64,000 nucleotides of DNA from Halogeometricum limi (lineage in GTDB: Archaea > Halobacteriota > Halobacteria > Halobacteriales > Haloferacaceae), in NCBI RefSeq assembly GCF_900115785.1, contig NZ_FOYS01000001.1:186001-250000 (forward strand), written 5' to 3'. Both the position numbers and the translations under genes were made by a program. Under the pieces are notes generated by a model, which was given only the letters and a program-made list of their open reading frames with translations, had not been told where the DNA came from and searched no databases. Within the stretch, counting starts at the first letter, position 1; the number at the start of each line of letters is the position of its first letter. Shown in pieces: positions 51,202-60,334 of the stretch.

Positions 51202-52596
51202 ATGGTACTCGACAATCTCGGGAGTTCTCTCCGCAGCAGTCTCGACAAACTGCAGGGGAAGTCCCGCCTCGACGAGGACGACGTCGAGGAGATCGTCCGG
51301 GAGATTCAACGCTCCCTCCTCTCTGCCGACGTCGACGTGAGCCTCGTGATGGACCTCTCTTCGTCCATCGAAGAACGCGCGCTGAACGAACAGCCACCGG
51401 GGGGAACCTCCGCCCGCGACCACGTCCTCAAAATCGTCTACGAGGAACTGGTCGGTCTCATCGGCGAGTCGACGGACATTCCGCTGGAACCGCAGACCAT
51501 CCTCCTGGCCGGTCTGCAGGGGTCCGGAAAGACGACCACCGCCGCGAAGATGGCGTGGTGGTTCTCGACGAAAGGGCTCCGCCCGGCCGTCATCCAGACG
51601 GACACGTTCCGCCCCGGCGCGTACGACCAAGCGAAGCAGATGTGCGAACGCGCCGAGGTGGAGTTCTACGGCGACCCCGACGAGGAGGACCCCGTCAAGA
51701 TCGCGCGCGAGGGGATGGAGGCGACGGAGTCCGCGGACATCCACATCGTCGACACCGCGGGCCGGCACGCCCTCGAAGACGCCCTCATCGCCGAGATAGA
51801 GGAGATAGAACGCGCCGTCGACCCCGACCGGTCGTTGCTCGTCCTCGACGCCGCCATCGGACAGGGGGCGAAAGACCAGGCCCGTCAGTTCGACGACTCC
51901 ATCGGCATCGACGGCGTCGTCATCACCAAGCTAGACGGGACGGCGAAAGGTGGCGGTGCCCTCACGGCCGTCAACGAGACGGACTCCTCCATCGGCTTCC
52001 TCGGCACCGGCGAGACGGTGCAGGACATCGAACGCTTCGAACCCAACGGGTTCATCTCCCGTCTCCTCGGCATGGGCGACCTGAAGCAGTTGTCCGAACG
52101 GGTCGAACGCGCGATGCAGGAGACCCAAGACGAGGACGACGACTGGGACCCCGAGGACATCATGAAGGGGTCGTTCACGCTGAAGGACATGCAGAAACAG
52201 ATGGAGGCGATGAACCGCATGGGTCCGCTCGACCAGGTCCTCGACATGATTCCGGGTCTCGGCGGCGGTTTCAAAGACCAACTCCCGGACGACGCGATGG
52301 ACGTGACCCAAGACCGCATGCGCGCGTTCGACGTCATCATGGACTCGATGACCGAAAACGAGTTGGAGAACCCGCGTACCGTCGGTGCGTCTCGCGTCCG
52401 CCGCATCGCTCGCGGGTCGGGCAAAGACGAGGAGACGGTCCAACAACTGCTCGAACAGCACAAGATGATGGAGCAGACCATCAAGCAGTTCCAGGGGATG
52501 GGCGACGGCGACATGCAGCGCATGATGAAGAAACTCCAGAATCAGGGCGGCGGTGGCGGCGGCGGACTCGGCGGGATGGGTCCGTTCGGCGACTGA
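51202..52596 (+). CDS. ffh: Signal recognition particle protein SRP54
   Basis: The 464-residue GTPase binds signal sequences and SRP RNA. The N and G domains hold [16 protein letters not shown] (Walker A near 103-111), DTAGR and [13 protein letters not shown]. The methionine-rich M domain runs from about residue 300 to 435 ([20 protein letters not shown]...). It ends with a Gly-rich tail [19 protein letters not shown] at 51202 gives [14 protein letters not shown], the standard start. It interacts with FtsY encoded 1.8 kb upstream on the same strand. Confidence 0.97.
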   Translation: MVLDNLGSSLRSSLDKLQGKSRLDEDDVEEIVREIQRSLLSADVDVSLVMDLSSSIEERALNEQPPGGTSARDHVLKIVYEELVGLIGESTDIPLEPQTILLAGLQGSGKTTTAAKMAWWFSTKGLRPAVIQTDTFRPGAYDQAKQMCERAEVEFYGDPDEEDPVKIAREGMEATESADIHIVDTAGRHALEDALIAEIEEIERAVDPDRSLLVLDAAIGQGAKDQARQFDDSIGIDGVVITKLDGTAKGGGALTAVNETDSSIGFLGTGETVQDIERFEPNGFISRLLGMGDLKQLSERVERAMQETQDEDDDWDPEDIMKGSFTLKDMQKQMEAMNRMGPLDQVLDMIPGLGGGFKDQLPDDAMDVTQDRMRAFDVIMDSMTENELENPRTVGASRVRRIARGSGKDEETVQQLLEQHKMMEQTIKQFQGMGDGDMQRMMKKLQNQGGGGGGGLGGMGPFGD

Positions 52597-52696
52597 TTCG
52601 CACGCCGTTTCGACTTCTCTCTCGGTCCCGTCTCACCGGCACGTGCAGATACTCGTCTGACACCTCGTCCGCGGTAGGCGGGCGTTAAACGACCGC

Positions 52697-52717
52697 CCCC
52701 GGCCGTTCTGGCCGGGG
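52697..52717. repeat. GC-rich hairpin between ffh and moxR
   Basis: CCCCGGCC (52697-52704), a 5-nt loop and GGCCGGGG (52710-52717) form a perfect 8-bp stem, 100 bp after the ffh stop and 55 bp before the moxR start. No T-run follows, so it is not a classical terminator; it may shield or fold the ffh 3' end. Confidence 0.5.
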
Positions 52718-52772
52718 AAGACGACCGAACCGGAAGTTACGAACTCCTGTTAGCCTTACCCGCTCTCTACTA

Positions 52773-53768
52773 ATGCGGGTCCCGGCGCACGCTCCAGACA
52801 TGCACGTCGGAGACTGCGCCAGTCACTGTCGGGACGTCATGGACGAAGTCGGCGACGCCGTCGTCGCCGACCGGTCGGTACTGCGGTCGATTCTGCTCGG
52901 CTACCTCTCTCGGGGGCACGTCCTCTTAGAGGACGTCCCCGGAACCGGGAAGACGCTCACCGCGCGGTCGTTCGCCACCGCTCTCGGACTCTCCGTCTCG
53001 CGCATCCAGTTCACGCCCGACCTCCTCCCCGCGGACGTCACCGGGACGCACGTATTCGACGAACACTCGCGGGAGTTCGAGTTTCAGGCGGGTCCCCTGT
53101 TCGCGAACGTCGTCCTCGCCGACGAGATAAACCGCGCCTCGCCGAAGACGCAGGCCGCCCTCCTCGAAGCGATGGAGGAGGGTCAGGTGACCGTCGACGG
53201 CGACACGTACGCGCTTCCGGACCCGTTCTTCGTCATCGCGACGCAGAACCCCGTCGAACAGGAGGGGACGTTCGAGTTGCCCGAGGCGCAGAAGGACCGC
53301 TTCGTCGTCAAGACGAGTCTCGGCTTCCCCGACGAGGCGGGCGAACTCGAACTCGTGGACAGACGCGCCGACCGACACAGCCAGTCGCCCACGGCGAGTC
53401 GCGTCTGCGACGAACAGACGGCGACGGACGTCCGCACCGCGCCCGAACGCGTCCACGTCGAACGGGACGTGCGGAAGTACCTCGTCCGGGCGGCCCGCGC
53501 GACGCGCGAGGACCACCGCGTCCGCGAGGGCGTCTCGCCGCGCGCGACGCAACGACTGTTCGAGGCGTCGCGGGCACTCGCCGCCATCCAAGGCCGGGAG
53601 TTCGTGACGCCCGACGACGTGAACGCCGTCGCGAAACCCGTGTTGGCGCACCGACTCGTCCTCACCCCGGACGCGCGCGTCGGGCAGGTCGAACGGCGAG
53701 ACGTCGTCGGCGACGTTCTCGACGGCCTCACCGTGCCGTCGGTGAACGCCCGTCGACCGGCACAGTAA
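52773..53768 (+). CDS. MoxR-type AAA+ ATPase
   Basis: The 331-residue AAA+ ATPase has Walker A EDVPGTGKT (about residues 52-60), a Walker B block VLADEINRASPKTQAALLEAMEEGQVT, sensor 1 IATQNPVEQEGTF and the arginine-containing PEAQKDRF. MoxR proteins act as chaperones that activate metalloproteins or von Willebrand-domain partners, and in archaea accompany DUF58/DUF4129 genes. Here those genes lie tail-to-tail on the other strand, 26 bp away. ATG at 52773 is used; ATG 52800 (MHVGDCA) is an equally possible start. Confidence 0.9.
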   Translation: MRVPAHAPDMHVGDCASHCRDVMDEVGDAVVADRSVLRSILLGYLSRGHVLLEDVPGTGKTLTARSFATALGLSVSRIQFTPDLLPADVTGTHVFDEHSREFEFQAGPLFANVVLADEINRASPKTQAALLEAMEEGQVTVDGDTYALPDPFFVIATQNPVEQEGTFELPEAQKDRFVVKTSLGFPDEAGELELVDRRADRHSQSPTASRVCDEQTATDVRTAPERVHVERDVRKYLVRAARATREDHRVREGVSPRATQRLFEASRALAAIQGREFVTPDDVNAVAKPVLAHRLVLTPDARVGQVERRDVVGDVLDGLTVPSVNARRPAQ

Positions 53769-53794
53769 CCGCTCTCTTCTCGGTTCGCCCCGAC

Positions 53795-54517
53795 TCAGTA
53801 GTTCGAGAGGGCGACGAGCACCGTCACGACGCCGCAGAGCAACAGCAAGAGGCCGACGAGGGGGACGTTCGTGACGTTCATCTCGCGGACGGCGAACGTC
53901 GCCCCGACGACGAGCGCACCGAACAGCGCCGTCGCCGCCGTTCGCGTCACCTCGACGGGCCACGTGCGCGCCCGCACCCCGACCTGTTCGCCCAGCGAGA
54001 CGGCCCGTTCGCCCGCGTCCCACGCCACGACGGCGGCGACCATCGCGACGAGCAGCGAGAACGCCCCGGCGTCGGTCAGCACGCCTCCGAGAACGACGGC
54101 GACCGTCAGGACGGCCGCGCCGGCGGTGACGAGGCCGCGGGCGCGGTTCGACCGCAGGGGTGCGACGCCCGCGCCGAGGACGCCGACGCCGGCGACGCTC
54201 GTCGCGACGACGACTCGTGCCGGGAGCGTTCCCGCCCCCGCCGCGACGGCGACGACGCCGCCGACGACACCGGCGACGCCCGCGACGAGGAGGAGTCCGG
54301 CGACGACGCGGTACCCCCGACGACGGACGGCGGCCGCGGCGACGAGGAGGGCGACGCCGACCAGTTCGACGCCGAGGGCGAGTCCGAGCGACTCCGCACC
54401 GTCCGTCAGGCCGGCGACCGACCCGAAATCGGTCGCGGCCGCGACGACGCCGACGGCGGCGAGGAGAGCGAGGACCGACCCGGCGCGAGTCGGCTGTGCG
54501 ACGTGCGTTCGGGTCAC
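53795..54517 (-). CDS. Membrane protein of the MoxR/DUF58 cluster (DUF7519-like)
   Basis: The 240-residue, strongly hydrophobic protein has about eight membrane helices and no catalytic motif. It starts at GTG 54517, overlapping the stop of the DUF58 gene by 4 bp (GTGA at 54514-54517), and is the last gene of the operon. Its function is unknown; co-occurrence with MoxR-DUF58 genes suggests it is the membrane anchor or partner of that system, which is inference. Confidence 0.75.
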   Translation of the reverse strand: MTRTHVAQPTRAGSVLALLAAVGVVAAATDFGSVAGLTDGAESLGLALGVELVGVALLVAAAAVRRRGYRVVAGLLLVAGVAGVVGGVVAVAAGAGTLPARVVVATSVAGVGVLGAGVAPLRSNRARGLVTAGAAVLTVAVVLGGVLTDAGAFSLLVAMVAAVVAWDAGERAVSLGEQVGVRARTWPVEVTRTAATALFGALVVGATFAVREMNVTNVPLVGLLLLLCGVVTVLVALSNY

Positions 54518-55779
54518 GCCAGCCCCTCCTGTGCCCGGAGGAGTTCGGGTCCGAGCGGGTCCGACGGCGACCAGTCCACGACGCGAACGCCCGCGCTTCG
54601 GAGCCGTCGAATCCGCTCGGTTCGTTCTATCGCCGCCAACTGCCCGCCCCGCGTCGCCGTCGTCGTCACGTCGGGCACGACGACGGTGACGGCCGTCCCC
54701 GCGCCCTCCAGTTCGAGCGCGAAGGCCGTCATCGCCTCGTCGGCGAGCGGTGAGAACAGCACCACCTGCGTCCCGGGCGAGAGCCGTCGCCGCAACTGTC
54801 GCAGTTGGCCGTCCGTCTCCCAGTCCGTCTCCGGCGACGGGGGAAGCGTCGAAAAAGCCGGGTGACTCCCCACGCGGCGGCGTGCCCGGGCGAGGTGGTC
54901 GTCGCCGGACCCCGGCGGGAGCCAGCAGGACTCGCGACCGACCGCCGCGAGACCGACCGGATTCCGCGTGTCGGCCAGTGCGGTCAGCAGTTGCGACAGG
55001 CCCTCGCGCCCGCACGCGACGGCGTTGGGTTCTTCGTCGCCCGCCGCGCGATACGCCGGGGCGCGGGCGTCGAGACAGAGCACCACCGACGCGAGGCGTT
55101 CCTCGCGAAACTCCACCGTCGTCAGTTCACCCGTCTTCGCCCGGCGTTTCCAGTCGATACGGGAGAGGGGGTCGCCCGTCCTGTACTCGCGCGTCTGGTG
55201 GAACTCGGTTCCGCTTCCGCCCTCGTCGGTCGGCACCGTCCCGGTTCCGTGCCGGGTCTGCCGGCGCAGGGGCACTTCGGGAACCGACGCGGCGCACGCG
55301 ACGGCGGTTTCGGCGTGGACCGTCGTCTCCACCTCCGTCGCGCCGGTCACGTCGCGTGCGAGCACCGTCGTCGGGTCGAACTGGTGCCGACCGTGTTCCG
55401 CGCGGACGGCGTAGGTGAACTCGGTCGTCCCGCCGGGACGGAGGACGGCGGCGTGTCGCGGCGTTCCCGAACACACCGTGAGCATCGGCGGCACGCCGTC
55501 GACGAGGCGGACGTCGCTCAGCGTCTCCGACCCGACGTTGCGGACGCGGACCGTCACGGACACCTCGTCGCCGGCCGCCGGGTCGGTCGGTTCGACCGAG
55601 CGTTCGACGGCCAGTTCGACGGACGGCGGGGACGACAGCCACGGATAGGCCGCGTACCCGGCGCCGACGGCACCGAGGAGGAGAACTGTCGCGTCTTGGA
55701 CGAGGAGACCGATAGCGCACGCGAACAGTGCGACGGCGACGACGCCGCGCCAGCGTCGCGTCCGCCGAACCGTCGTCAT
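54514..55779 (-). CDS. DUF58 domain protein
   Basis: The 421-residue protein has two N-terminal membrane helices (about residues 12-47), a CARDB/DUF11-like extracellular beta domain (about 60-150: VTVRVRNVGSETLSDVRLVDGVPP) and the DUF58 block EYRTGDPLSRIDWKRRAKTGELTTVEF, followed by a von Willebrand-like VVLFSPLADEAMTAF fold. DUF58 proteins work with MoxR ATPases on the assembly or activation of unknown targets. It starts at ATG 55779, overlapping the upstream gene stop by 4 bp (ATGA at 55776-55779). Confidence 0.9.
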   Translation of the reverse strand: MTTVRRTRRWRGVVAVALFACAIGLLVQDATVLLLGAVGAGYAAYPWLSSPPSVELAVERSVEPTDPAAGDEVSVTVRVRNVGSETLSDVRLVDGVPPMLTVCSGTPRHAAVLRPGGTTEFTYAVRAEHGRHQFDPTTVLARDVTGATEVETTVHAETAVACAASVPEVPLRRQTRHGTGTVPTDEGGSGTEFHQTREYRTGDPLSRIDWKRRAKTGELTTVEFREERLASVVLCLDARAPAYRAAGDEEPNAVACGREGLSQLLTALADTRNPVGLAAVGRESCWLPPGSGDDHLARARRRVGSHPAFSTLPPSPETDWETDGQLRQLRRRLSPGTQVVLFSPLADEAMTAFALELEGAGTAVTVVVPDVTTTATRGGQLAAIERTERIRRLRSAGVRVVDWSPSDPLGPELLRAQEGLA

Positions 55780-56381
55780 CGACGCCCTCCGTCGGCGTCC
55801 TCGCGTCGGCGGAGTTCGTCCACCGCTCGTTTCGCGCCGCGTTCGAACCGGGACCCGCCGGCGAGGCGGCCGAGGAGTCGCTTCGAGAACGGGACGCGGA
55901 CGGCGTCGCCGAGGAAGGCCGCCGCCGTCCGGTCGTCGGTCCACGACCCGGACGCCACGCGCGCCCGCGCCTCCTCGCGCGAACAGCCCGTCCGGTGCAT
56001 CACCGACCGAACGACCGCCCGCCGGACCCGGTCACGAACCGCCGCCCGCCGTTCGTCGTCGCCGGCGAACGACCGCCACGACTCGCTCTCGACCGTCCGG
56101 TCGAACTCGACGCCGGGGTGGGGAGCGCCCTGTACCGTCTCGGGGGCGGGCGGCGTCGCTTGGTCGATACCGCCGACGCCCCGGAGGGCGAGGACGGCGA
56201 CGACGACGAGGAGCGCGAGGGCGGCGACGACCGCCGCGAGAACGTAGTCGTTCCCCGCCGCCGCGACCAGTTCGGTGGCGGCGTTCCCCCGGTCGAGTTC
56301 GGGGGCCGCGACGAGGAGGACGGCGGCCGCGAGGCCGACGACACCGACCGCGGCGACGGCGATTCGTCCGCGCCGGTTCAC
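55776..56381 (-). CDS. DUF7269-like membrane protein
   Basis: The 201-residue product has two N-terminal membrane helices (residues about 5-25 and 38-62) and a soluble C-terminal domain of about 120 Arg-rich residues ending with GGRR. This layout matches a haloarchaeal family that I recall as DUF7269, always in MoxR/DUF58/DUF4129 clusters; function unknown. Start: GTG at 56381 overlapping the DUF4129 stop (GTGA). It is the second gene of the operon. Confidence 0.75.
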   Translation of the reverse strand: MNRRGRIAVAAVGVVGLAAAVLLVAAPELDRGNAATELVAAAGNDYVLAAVVAALALLVVVAVLALRGVGGIDQATPPAPETVQGAPHPGVEFDRTVESESWRSFAGDDERRAAVRDRVRRAVVRSVMHRTGCSREEARARVASGSWTDDRTAAAFLGDAVRVPFSKRLLGRLAGGSRFERGAKRAVDELRRREDADGGRR

Positions 56382-57184
56382 CGTCGACCCCCCGCGAGGT
56401 TCAGCCGAGAGAGGTCCCGTTCGACCTGCTCTCGTCTCGCTTCGGTCACCTCGTGGTCTCCGTATCTGACCTCCTCGAAGGCGCGTCTGATTCGCTCGAC
56501 TCCGTCGGGGTCGAGGCCGCTCGCGACCGCCGCGTCGGCGCACTCGGCGGGCGTCCGCCGCGCCGGGTCGTCCACGTTCGCCGCCGTGAGAACCGACACC
56601 CACGCGCGTTCGACGACGTTGTCGGGGTCGAGTTCGCGCGGCGTCGTCCGCGCGGTTCGTTCCGACGTCTGCGTCCGCAGTCGCTCGGCGATTCGGTCGC
56701 GGTAGCGGACGAGGACTCCCGAGACGCCGGCGAGGACGCCGAACAGGACGAGATACGGGAGCACCGTCGCGAGGAGGTCGAGCAGTCGGTCGAGGAGGCT
56801 CTGCTCCGCCGTCGTTCCGCTCTCGCTGTTCGCCGATTGGCTCGCACTCGACGGCCGGTCGTCGTTCGACTGCTCCGCGCGTCGGTCTTCGACGTCGCTT
56901 TCCGCGGCGTTCGACCGCTGTCGGTCCGACGTCCCCGAGTCCGGGGCGGCACGCGACTCCGCCTCTCCGCCGCCCGAGGCGGACCGTTCGGCCCCGGAAC
57001 CGGGGTTCATCGCCCGGTCCAGTTTCCCGGCGGTGTCGGGACTGATGGGGACGACGTCGTAGTCGAGGTCGACCGCTTCGTCGGGCGTCGTCTCGAACGT
57101 CGATTCGAGCGTCGTCGAGGCGACGCCGACCGCTGCGATACAGGAGCAGACGACGAGGACAGTGGTGACTGTGTGGAGTTTCAT
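56378..57184 (-). CDS. DUF4129 domain protein
   Basis: The 268-residue protein has an N-terminal hydrophobic helix (residues 5-23, possible signal or anchor), an acidic/Ser-rich extracellular linker (about 50-130), a membrane helix (about 138-160) and a cytoplasmic domain with ERAWVSVLTAANVDDPARRTPAECADAAVASGLDPDGVERIRRAFEEVRYG, the DUF4129 pattern found at the C-terminus of transglutaminase-like proteins. Here no transglutaminase domain is present. It begins the operon at ATG 57184; the 279-bp region upstream (57185-57463) holds its promoter and that of the divergent MgtE pair. Confidence 0.85.
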   Translation of the reverse strand: MKLHTVTTVLVVCSCIAAVGVASTTLESTFETTPDEAVDLDYDVVPISPDTAGKLDRAMNPGSGAERSASGGGEAESRAAPDSGTSDRQRSNAAESDVEDRRAEQSNDDRPSSASQSANSESGTTAEQSLLDRLLDLLATVLPYLVLFGVLAGVSGVLVRYRDRIAERLRTQTSERTARTTPRELDPDNVVERAWVSVLTAANVDDPARRTPAECADAAVASGLDPDGVERIRRAFEEVRYGDHEVTEARREQVERDLSRLNLAGGRR

Positions 57185-57433
57185 CGTTCGTTGGTGTCGG
57201 CCGGAGGACCGACCGTGCCGCGAGGGTGGACCGTCTCCGTGGCCGGGAGACTGCCCTCGCGAGTTCGTCTCTGTCTGCCGTGTCTCGGAGCCGGGATAAG
57301 CCGCTTGTGACGTTTGCAGGAGTTAGTGACCCGCTAGCCGTGAAACCGTCTGAAACGGTCGCCGTCCGCGCGCCGTTCGACGAGTCGTTCTCGTCCGTCC
57401 CGGTCGGCCTGCGGTACGCTCTGACACGTCCGA

Positions 57434-57440
57434 CTTTTTA
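57434..57440 (+). promoter_or_regulatory. TATA element for MgtE gene pair
   Basis: CTTTTTA lies 24-30 bp before the ATG at 57464, supporting leaderless transcription of the MgtE half-gene pair. Confidence 0.45.
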
Positions 57441-57463
57441 TCCCCGCGCCCGTCGCCTCCTGT

Positions 57464-58045
57464 ATGAGTATCCGCGACGCGGCCGTGGAGGCGTATCGAG
57501 AGGCGCTCCCGGCACTCGTCGCGAGCCTCGTCGGCGGACTCGTCGCGGGCGTCGTCCTCGGCGGGATGCGAGCCGAACTCCGCGCGGTTCCCGGCCTCCT
57601 CGTCCTCGTTCCCGCCCTTCTCGCGACGCGAGGCAACGTCTACGGTTCGCTCGGCGCGCGCATCGCCACCGCACTCCACCAGGGTCTCATCGAACCCCGC
57701 GTCACCGCCGGTGACCGCCGCCTCCGCGCCGCCGCCGCCGCCGCACTCGGTAACGGCCTCCTCGCGTCGACGTTCGCCGCCACCGCCGTCTTCCTCATCC
57801 TCTCGGTCCTCGGAAGCCGCGTGGCACCGCTCCCCGTCCTCGTCGGTATCGCCGTCCTCGCCGGACTCCTCTCCGGCGTCGTCCTCGTCGTCGTCGTCGT
57901 CACCGTCGTCTTCGCCGGCTACCGCCGCGGGCGCAACCCGGACACGCTCGTCGGCCCCATCGTGACGACGACGGGCGACGTGTTCGGCGTCGTCTTCCTC
58001 CTCGTCGCCGTCCGCACCGTCCTCTTCCTCGGAGGTGCGGTCTAA
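57464..58045 (+). CDS. MgtE-type membrane domain protein (first half)
   Basis: The 193-residue protein is almost entirely hydrophobic with about five helices and a P-x-L-L-A-T-R-G-N block (PALLATRGNVYGSLGARIATALHQG) that corresponds to the conserved MgtE/SLC41 pore motif. It lacks the CBS and N domains of bacterial MgtE. With the next gene it forms two separate one-domain subunits, so a hetero- or homodimer would be needed for a channel. Substrate (Mg2+ or other divalent cation) is inferred. Its TAA overlaps the ATG of the next gene by 1 bp (58045). Confidence 0.8.
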   Translation: MSIRDAAVEAYREALPALVASLVGGLVAGVVLGGMRAELRAVPGLLVLVPALLATRGNVYGSLGARIATALHQGLIEPRVTAGDRRLRAAAAAALGNGLLASTFAATAVFLILSVLGSRVAPLPVLVGIAVLAGLLSGVVLVVVVVTVVFAGYRRGRNPDTLVGPIVTTTGDVFGVVFLLVAVRTVLFLGGAV

Positions 58046-58602
58046 TGCCCACCGAGTGGACCGTCCGCGCGATTACGCGGGCGATGCTCCCCATCCTCCT
58101 TCTGCTCACGCTCGTCGAACTCGGGAGCGGACTCGTCCTCGGGAGCTTCGAGTCCGAACTCCTCCGATATCCCACGCTCCTCGCTCTCGTCCCGGTGACC
58201 ATCGGGACGGCCGGGAATCTGGGGAGTATCCTCGCCGCGCGACTGTCCACCGCGTTCCACCTCGGGACGCTCTCGTTCGACCCGACGGACGAGGAACTCG
58301 CGGGCAACGCGCTGGCCACCGTCGCCCTCTCGGTCACCGTCTTCCCCGTCGTCGGCGTCGGCGCGTGGGGTCTCACCTCGCTGGTCGGTCAGACGAGACT
58401 CCCCGTTCGGACGGTGCTCTCGGTGTCTCTCGCCTCGGGCGTCGTCCTCGCCGTCCTCGCCGTGGCGGTGACGCTGGCGGCGACGTACGCCGCGTACCGG
58501 TTCGAGTTGGACCCCGACGACGTGGTCATCCCCCTCGTGACGAACTCCTGTGACGTGCTCGGCGTGCTGGTCCTGTTCGCGTCGGTGCAGGTGTTCGTGT
58601 GA
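58045..58602 (+). CDS. MgtE-type membrane domain protein (second half)
   Basis: The 185-residue paralogue of the preceding gene has five helices and the same motif (ALVPVTIGTAGNLGSILAARLSTAFHLG; TNSCDVLGVLVLFAS in the last helix). The two share the P-x-x-x-x-T-x-G-N-x-G-S-x-x-A-R-x-x-T-A spacing. A 1-bp overlap with the upstream gene indicates equal production of both subunits. It should form the second half of a divalent-cation transporter. Confidence 0.8.
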   Translation: MPTEWTVRAITRAMLPILLLLTLVELGSGLVLGSFESELLRYPTLLALVPVTIGTAGNLGSILAARLSTAFHLGTLSFDPTDEELAGNALATVALSVTVFPVVGVGAWGLTSLVGQTRLPVRTVLSVSLASGVVLAVLAVAVTLAATYAAYRFELDPDDVVIPLVTNSCDVLGVLVLFASVQVFV

Positions 58603-58666
58603 CGATTCGACGTCGCTCGCGGCCTCGACCGACGCCGACTTTGCTCCTCGTCTCCGACCGATAGCC

Positions 58667-59671
58667 GTGCAGTCGGTCGACCTCCTGACGACGCTCTGGC
58701 CCGTCCTCGTCGAGGTGCTCCCCCGCGTCGCGCGCATCGCCGCCCTCGTCGCCGTCGGCGTCTTCGCGGCGAACCTCGCCGTCGGCTTCGGCCTCGTGAC
58801 GTACGTCGCAGGACTCTCGCGCTACCTCACCCGTCCAGCGAACCTCCCCGACGAAGTCGGCACGGCCATCCTCACCACCGCCGCCTCGACGACGGCGGGG
58901 TACGGCATGCTCGCGGAGTTCCGCGAATCGGGGGCGCTCGACGACCGAGCGACCCTCGTGGCTGTCACGATAAACACGTTCTTCGGCTTCGTCCAGCACA
59001 TCTTCACGTTCTACCTACCCGTCCTGATTCCCATCCTCGGCCTCCGCGTCGGTCTGCTGTACGTCGGCGCGCGGGCGGCCATCGCGCTGGCTATCACGCT
59101 CACCGGCGTCCTCGCGGGGGCGGCGTTGCTGTCGGACCGGACCGCCGCCACCGGCACCACCGACGTGAGCGTCGACGCGGACGGTGACGATGCGAGTGCG
59201 TTCGACGACGATGCAGAGACGACGCGGGACGTCGTTCGCGGGGCGGCCGCGAAGACGTGGCCGAAACTGTGGCGACTCGTTCCCCGTCTCGCCGTCGTCT
59301 ACGTCCTCGTCACGCTTCTCGTCCGGACGACCGACCTCCAGTCGGCTACCGACGTCGCCGAACCGCTCACCTCGCTTCTCGGCCTCCCGGGTGCGGCCGT
59401 CCCCGTCGTCGCCGTCTTCGCGTTCGACACCACCGTCGGGGCGGCGACCATCGCCCCACTCGTCGGCGAGGTGTTCACGCCCAGAACTGCGGTTGCGACG
59501 ATGCTCGTCGGCGGTATCGTCTCGTTCGCCGTCTCGACGTTCAAACGGTCGATTCCGTTCCAGTACGGCATCTGGGGGGCGCAGTTCGGTTCGAAAGTCG
59601 TCGTCGTGAACACGGCGCTGAAAGTCGTCTTCATCGGTCTCGCGCTGGTCGCGTTGCTCGCGCCGGTGTGA
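58667..59671 (+). CDS. Nucleoside-recognition (Gate) domain membrane protein
   Basis: The 334-residue protein has about eight helices and two halves typical of the nucleoside-recognition/Gate family: VGTAILTTAASTTAGYGML (early) and FAFDTTVGAATIAPLVGEVF then TFKRSIPFQYGIWGAQFGSKVVVVN (late). An acidic cytoplasmic segment (VSVDADGDDASAFDDDAE) sits between them. Transport of nucleosides, or of a cation as in SpmA-like members, is possible; not resolved. Start: GTG at 58667. It follows the MgtE pair with a 64-bp gap. Confidence 0.75.
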   Translation: MQSVDLLTTLWPVLVEVLPRVARIAALVAVGVFAANLAVGFGLVTYVAGLSRYLTRPANLPDEVGTAILTTAASTTAGYGMLAEFRESGALDDRATLVAVTINTFFGFVQHIFTFYLPVLIPILGLRVGLLYVGARAAIALAITLTGVLAGAALLSDRTAATGTTDVSVDADGDDASAFDDDAETTRDVVRGAAAKTWPKLWRLVPRLAVVYVLVTLLVRTTDLQSATDVAEPLTSLLGLPGAAVPVVAVFAFDTTVGAATIAPLVGEVFTPRTAVATMLVGGIVSFAVSTFKRSIPFQYGIWGAQFGSKVVVVNTALKVVFIGLALVALLAPV

Positions 59672-59701
59672 GCTATGTCGTCTCGGCGACTATCTCTCCC
59701 G

Positions 59702-59908
59702 ATGACGACGAGACGCTGTCCCGACTGCGGCGTAACGACGACGGAGATGCGCGTTCAGACGGGTGACGGGTTCGGTCTCCACCTCGTTACCGACGAACCG
59801 AAGAAAGGACTGCTCGGCGGGTTGGGGATGCGAGAGACGCTCCGACTGCGCGCGTTCGTCTGCCCGGAGTGCGGTCTCGTACGGTCGTACGCGGCGCGAG
59901 ACGAGTAG
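59702..59908 (+). CDS. Small zinc-ribbon protein
   Basis: The 68-residue product (MTTRRCPDCGVTT...FVCPECGLVRSY) has two CxxC knuckles about 40 residues apart, a zinc ribbon with a Gly-rich loop (DEPKKGLLGGLGMRE). ATG at 59702 is chosen; a longer frame starts at 59675. It reads toward the UPF0201 gene, ending 6 bp from its stop. Function unknown. Confidence 0.7.
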   Translation: MTTRRCPDCGVTTTEMRVQTGDGFGLHLVTDEPKKGLLGGLGMRETLRLRAFVCPECGLVRSYAARDE

Positions 59909-59914
59909 ACTCCG

Positions 59915-60334
59915 TCACTCTCGGTCTTCGGGCGGAATCGGCTTGCCGTCCTCCGTCGGCGGCGCGATGTGGTCGACGAACTCGTCGACGCTCGGGTTCT
60001 CGACGGTGACGTGCACCTCGATGTCGCCGAGTTCGTCGGGGTTGCCGACGGCGAAGTTGACGACGCCTTTGAACGCCGCCTGCTTCTTCAGCGCGAACGA
60101 GAACCCCGACTCGTCGCCGCGTTTCGTGAACTCCCGACGGGCGGTGTCGAGGATGGTCTGCTCGTGGAGTTTCTCGGAGAACTGTTCGAGCGAGTGCGTC
60201 TCCCCGACTATCTGTCCCGCTTCCCGCTCGAACTCGACGTTCGGGAAGATGTTTCGCACGGCGTCTTCGACTCTGTCCGTCACTTCCGTGTCGCGCACCG
60301 GAACGACGATGCGCGCGTGAGCGCTGTATATCAT
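59915..60334 (-). CDS. UPF0201-type RNA-binding domain protein
   Basis: The 139-residue protein (MIYSAHARIVVPVRDTE...VEDAVRNIFPNVEF) matches the archaeal UPF0201 family, with a conserved DTARREF block and the closing VHVTVENPSVDEFVDHIAPPTEDG. It is predicted to bind RNA. Its ATG overlaps the stop codon of the UPF0200 P-loop gene by 4 bp (ATGA at 60331-60334), a pairing seen in other archaea as well. The role is not known. Confidence 0.8.
   Translation of the reverse strand: MIYSAHARIVVPVRDTEVTDRVEDAVRNIFPNVEFEREAGQIVGETHSLEQFSEKLHEQTILDTARREFTKRGDESGFSFALKKQAAFKGVVNFAVGNPDELGDIEVHVTVENPSVDEFVDHIAPPTEDGKPIPPEDRE

Noticed and set aside
52697-52717. GC hairpin as terminator of ffh
   Set aside because: No T-run after the stem; kept only as a repeat.
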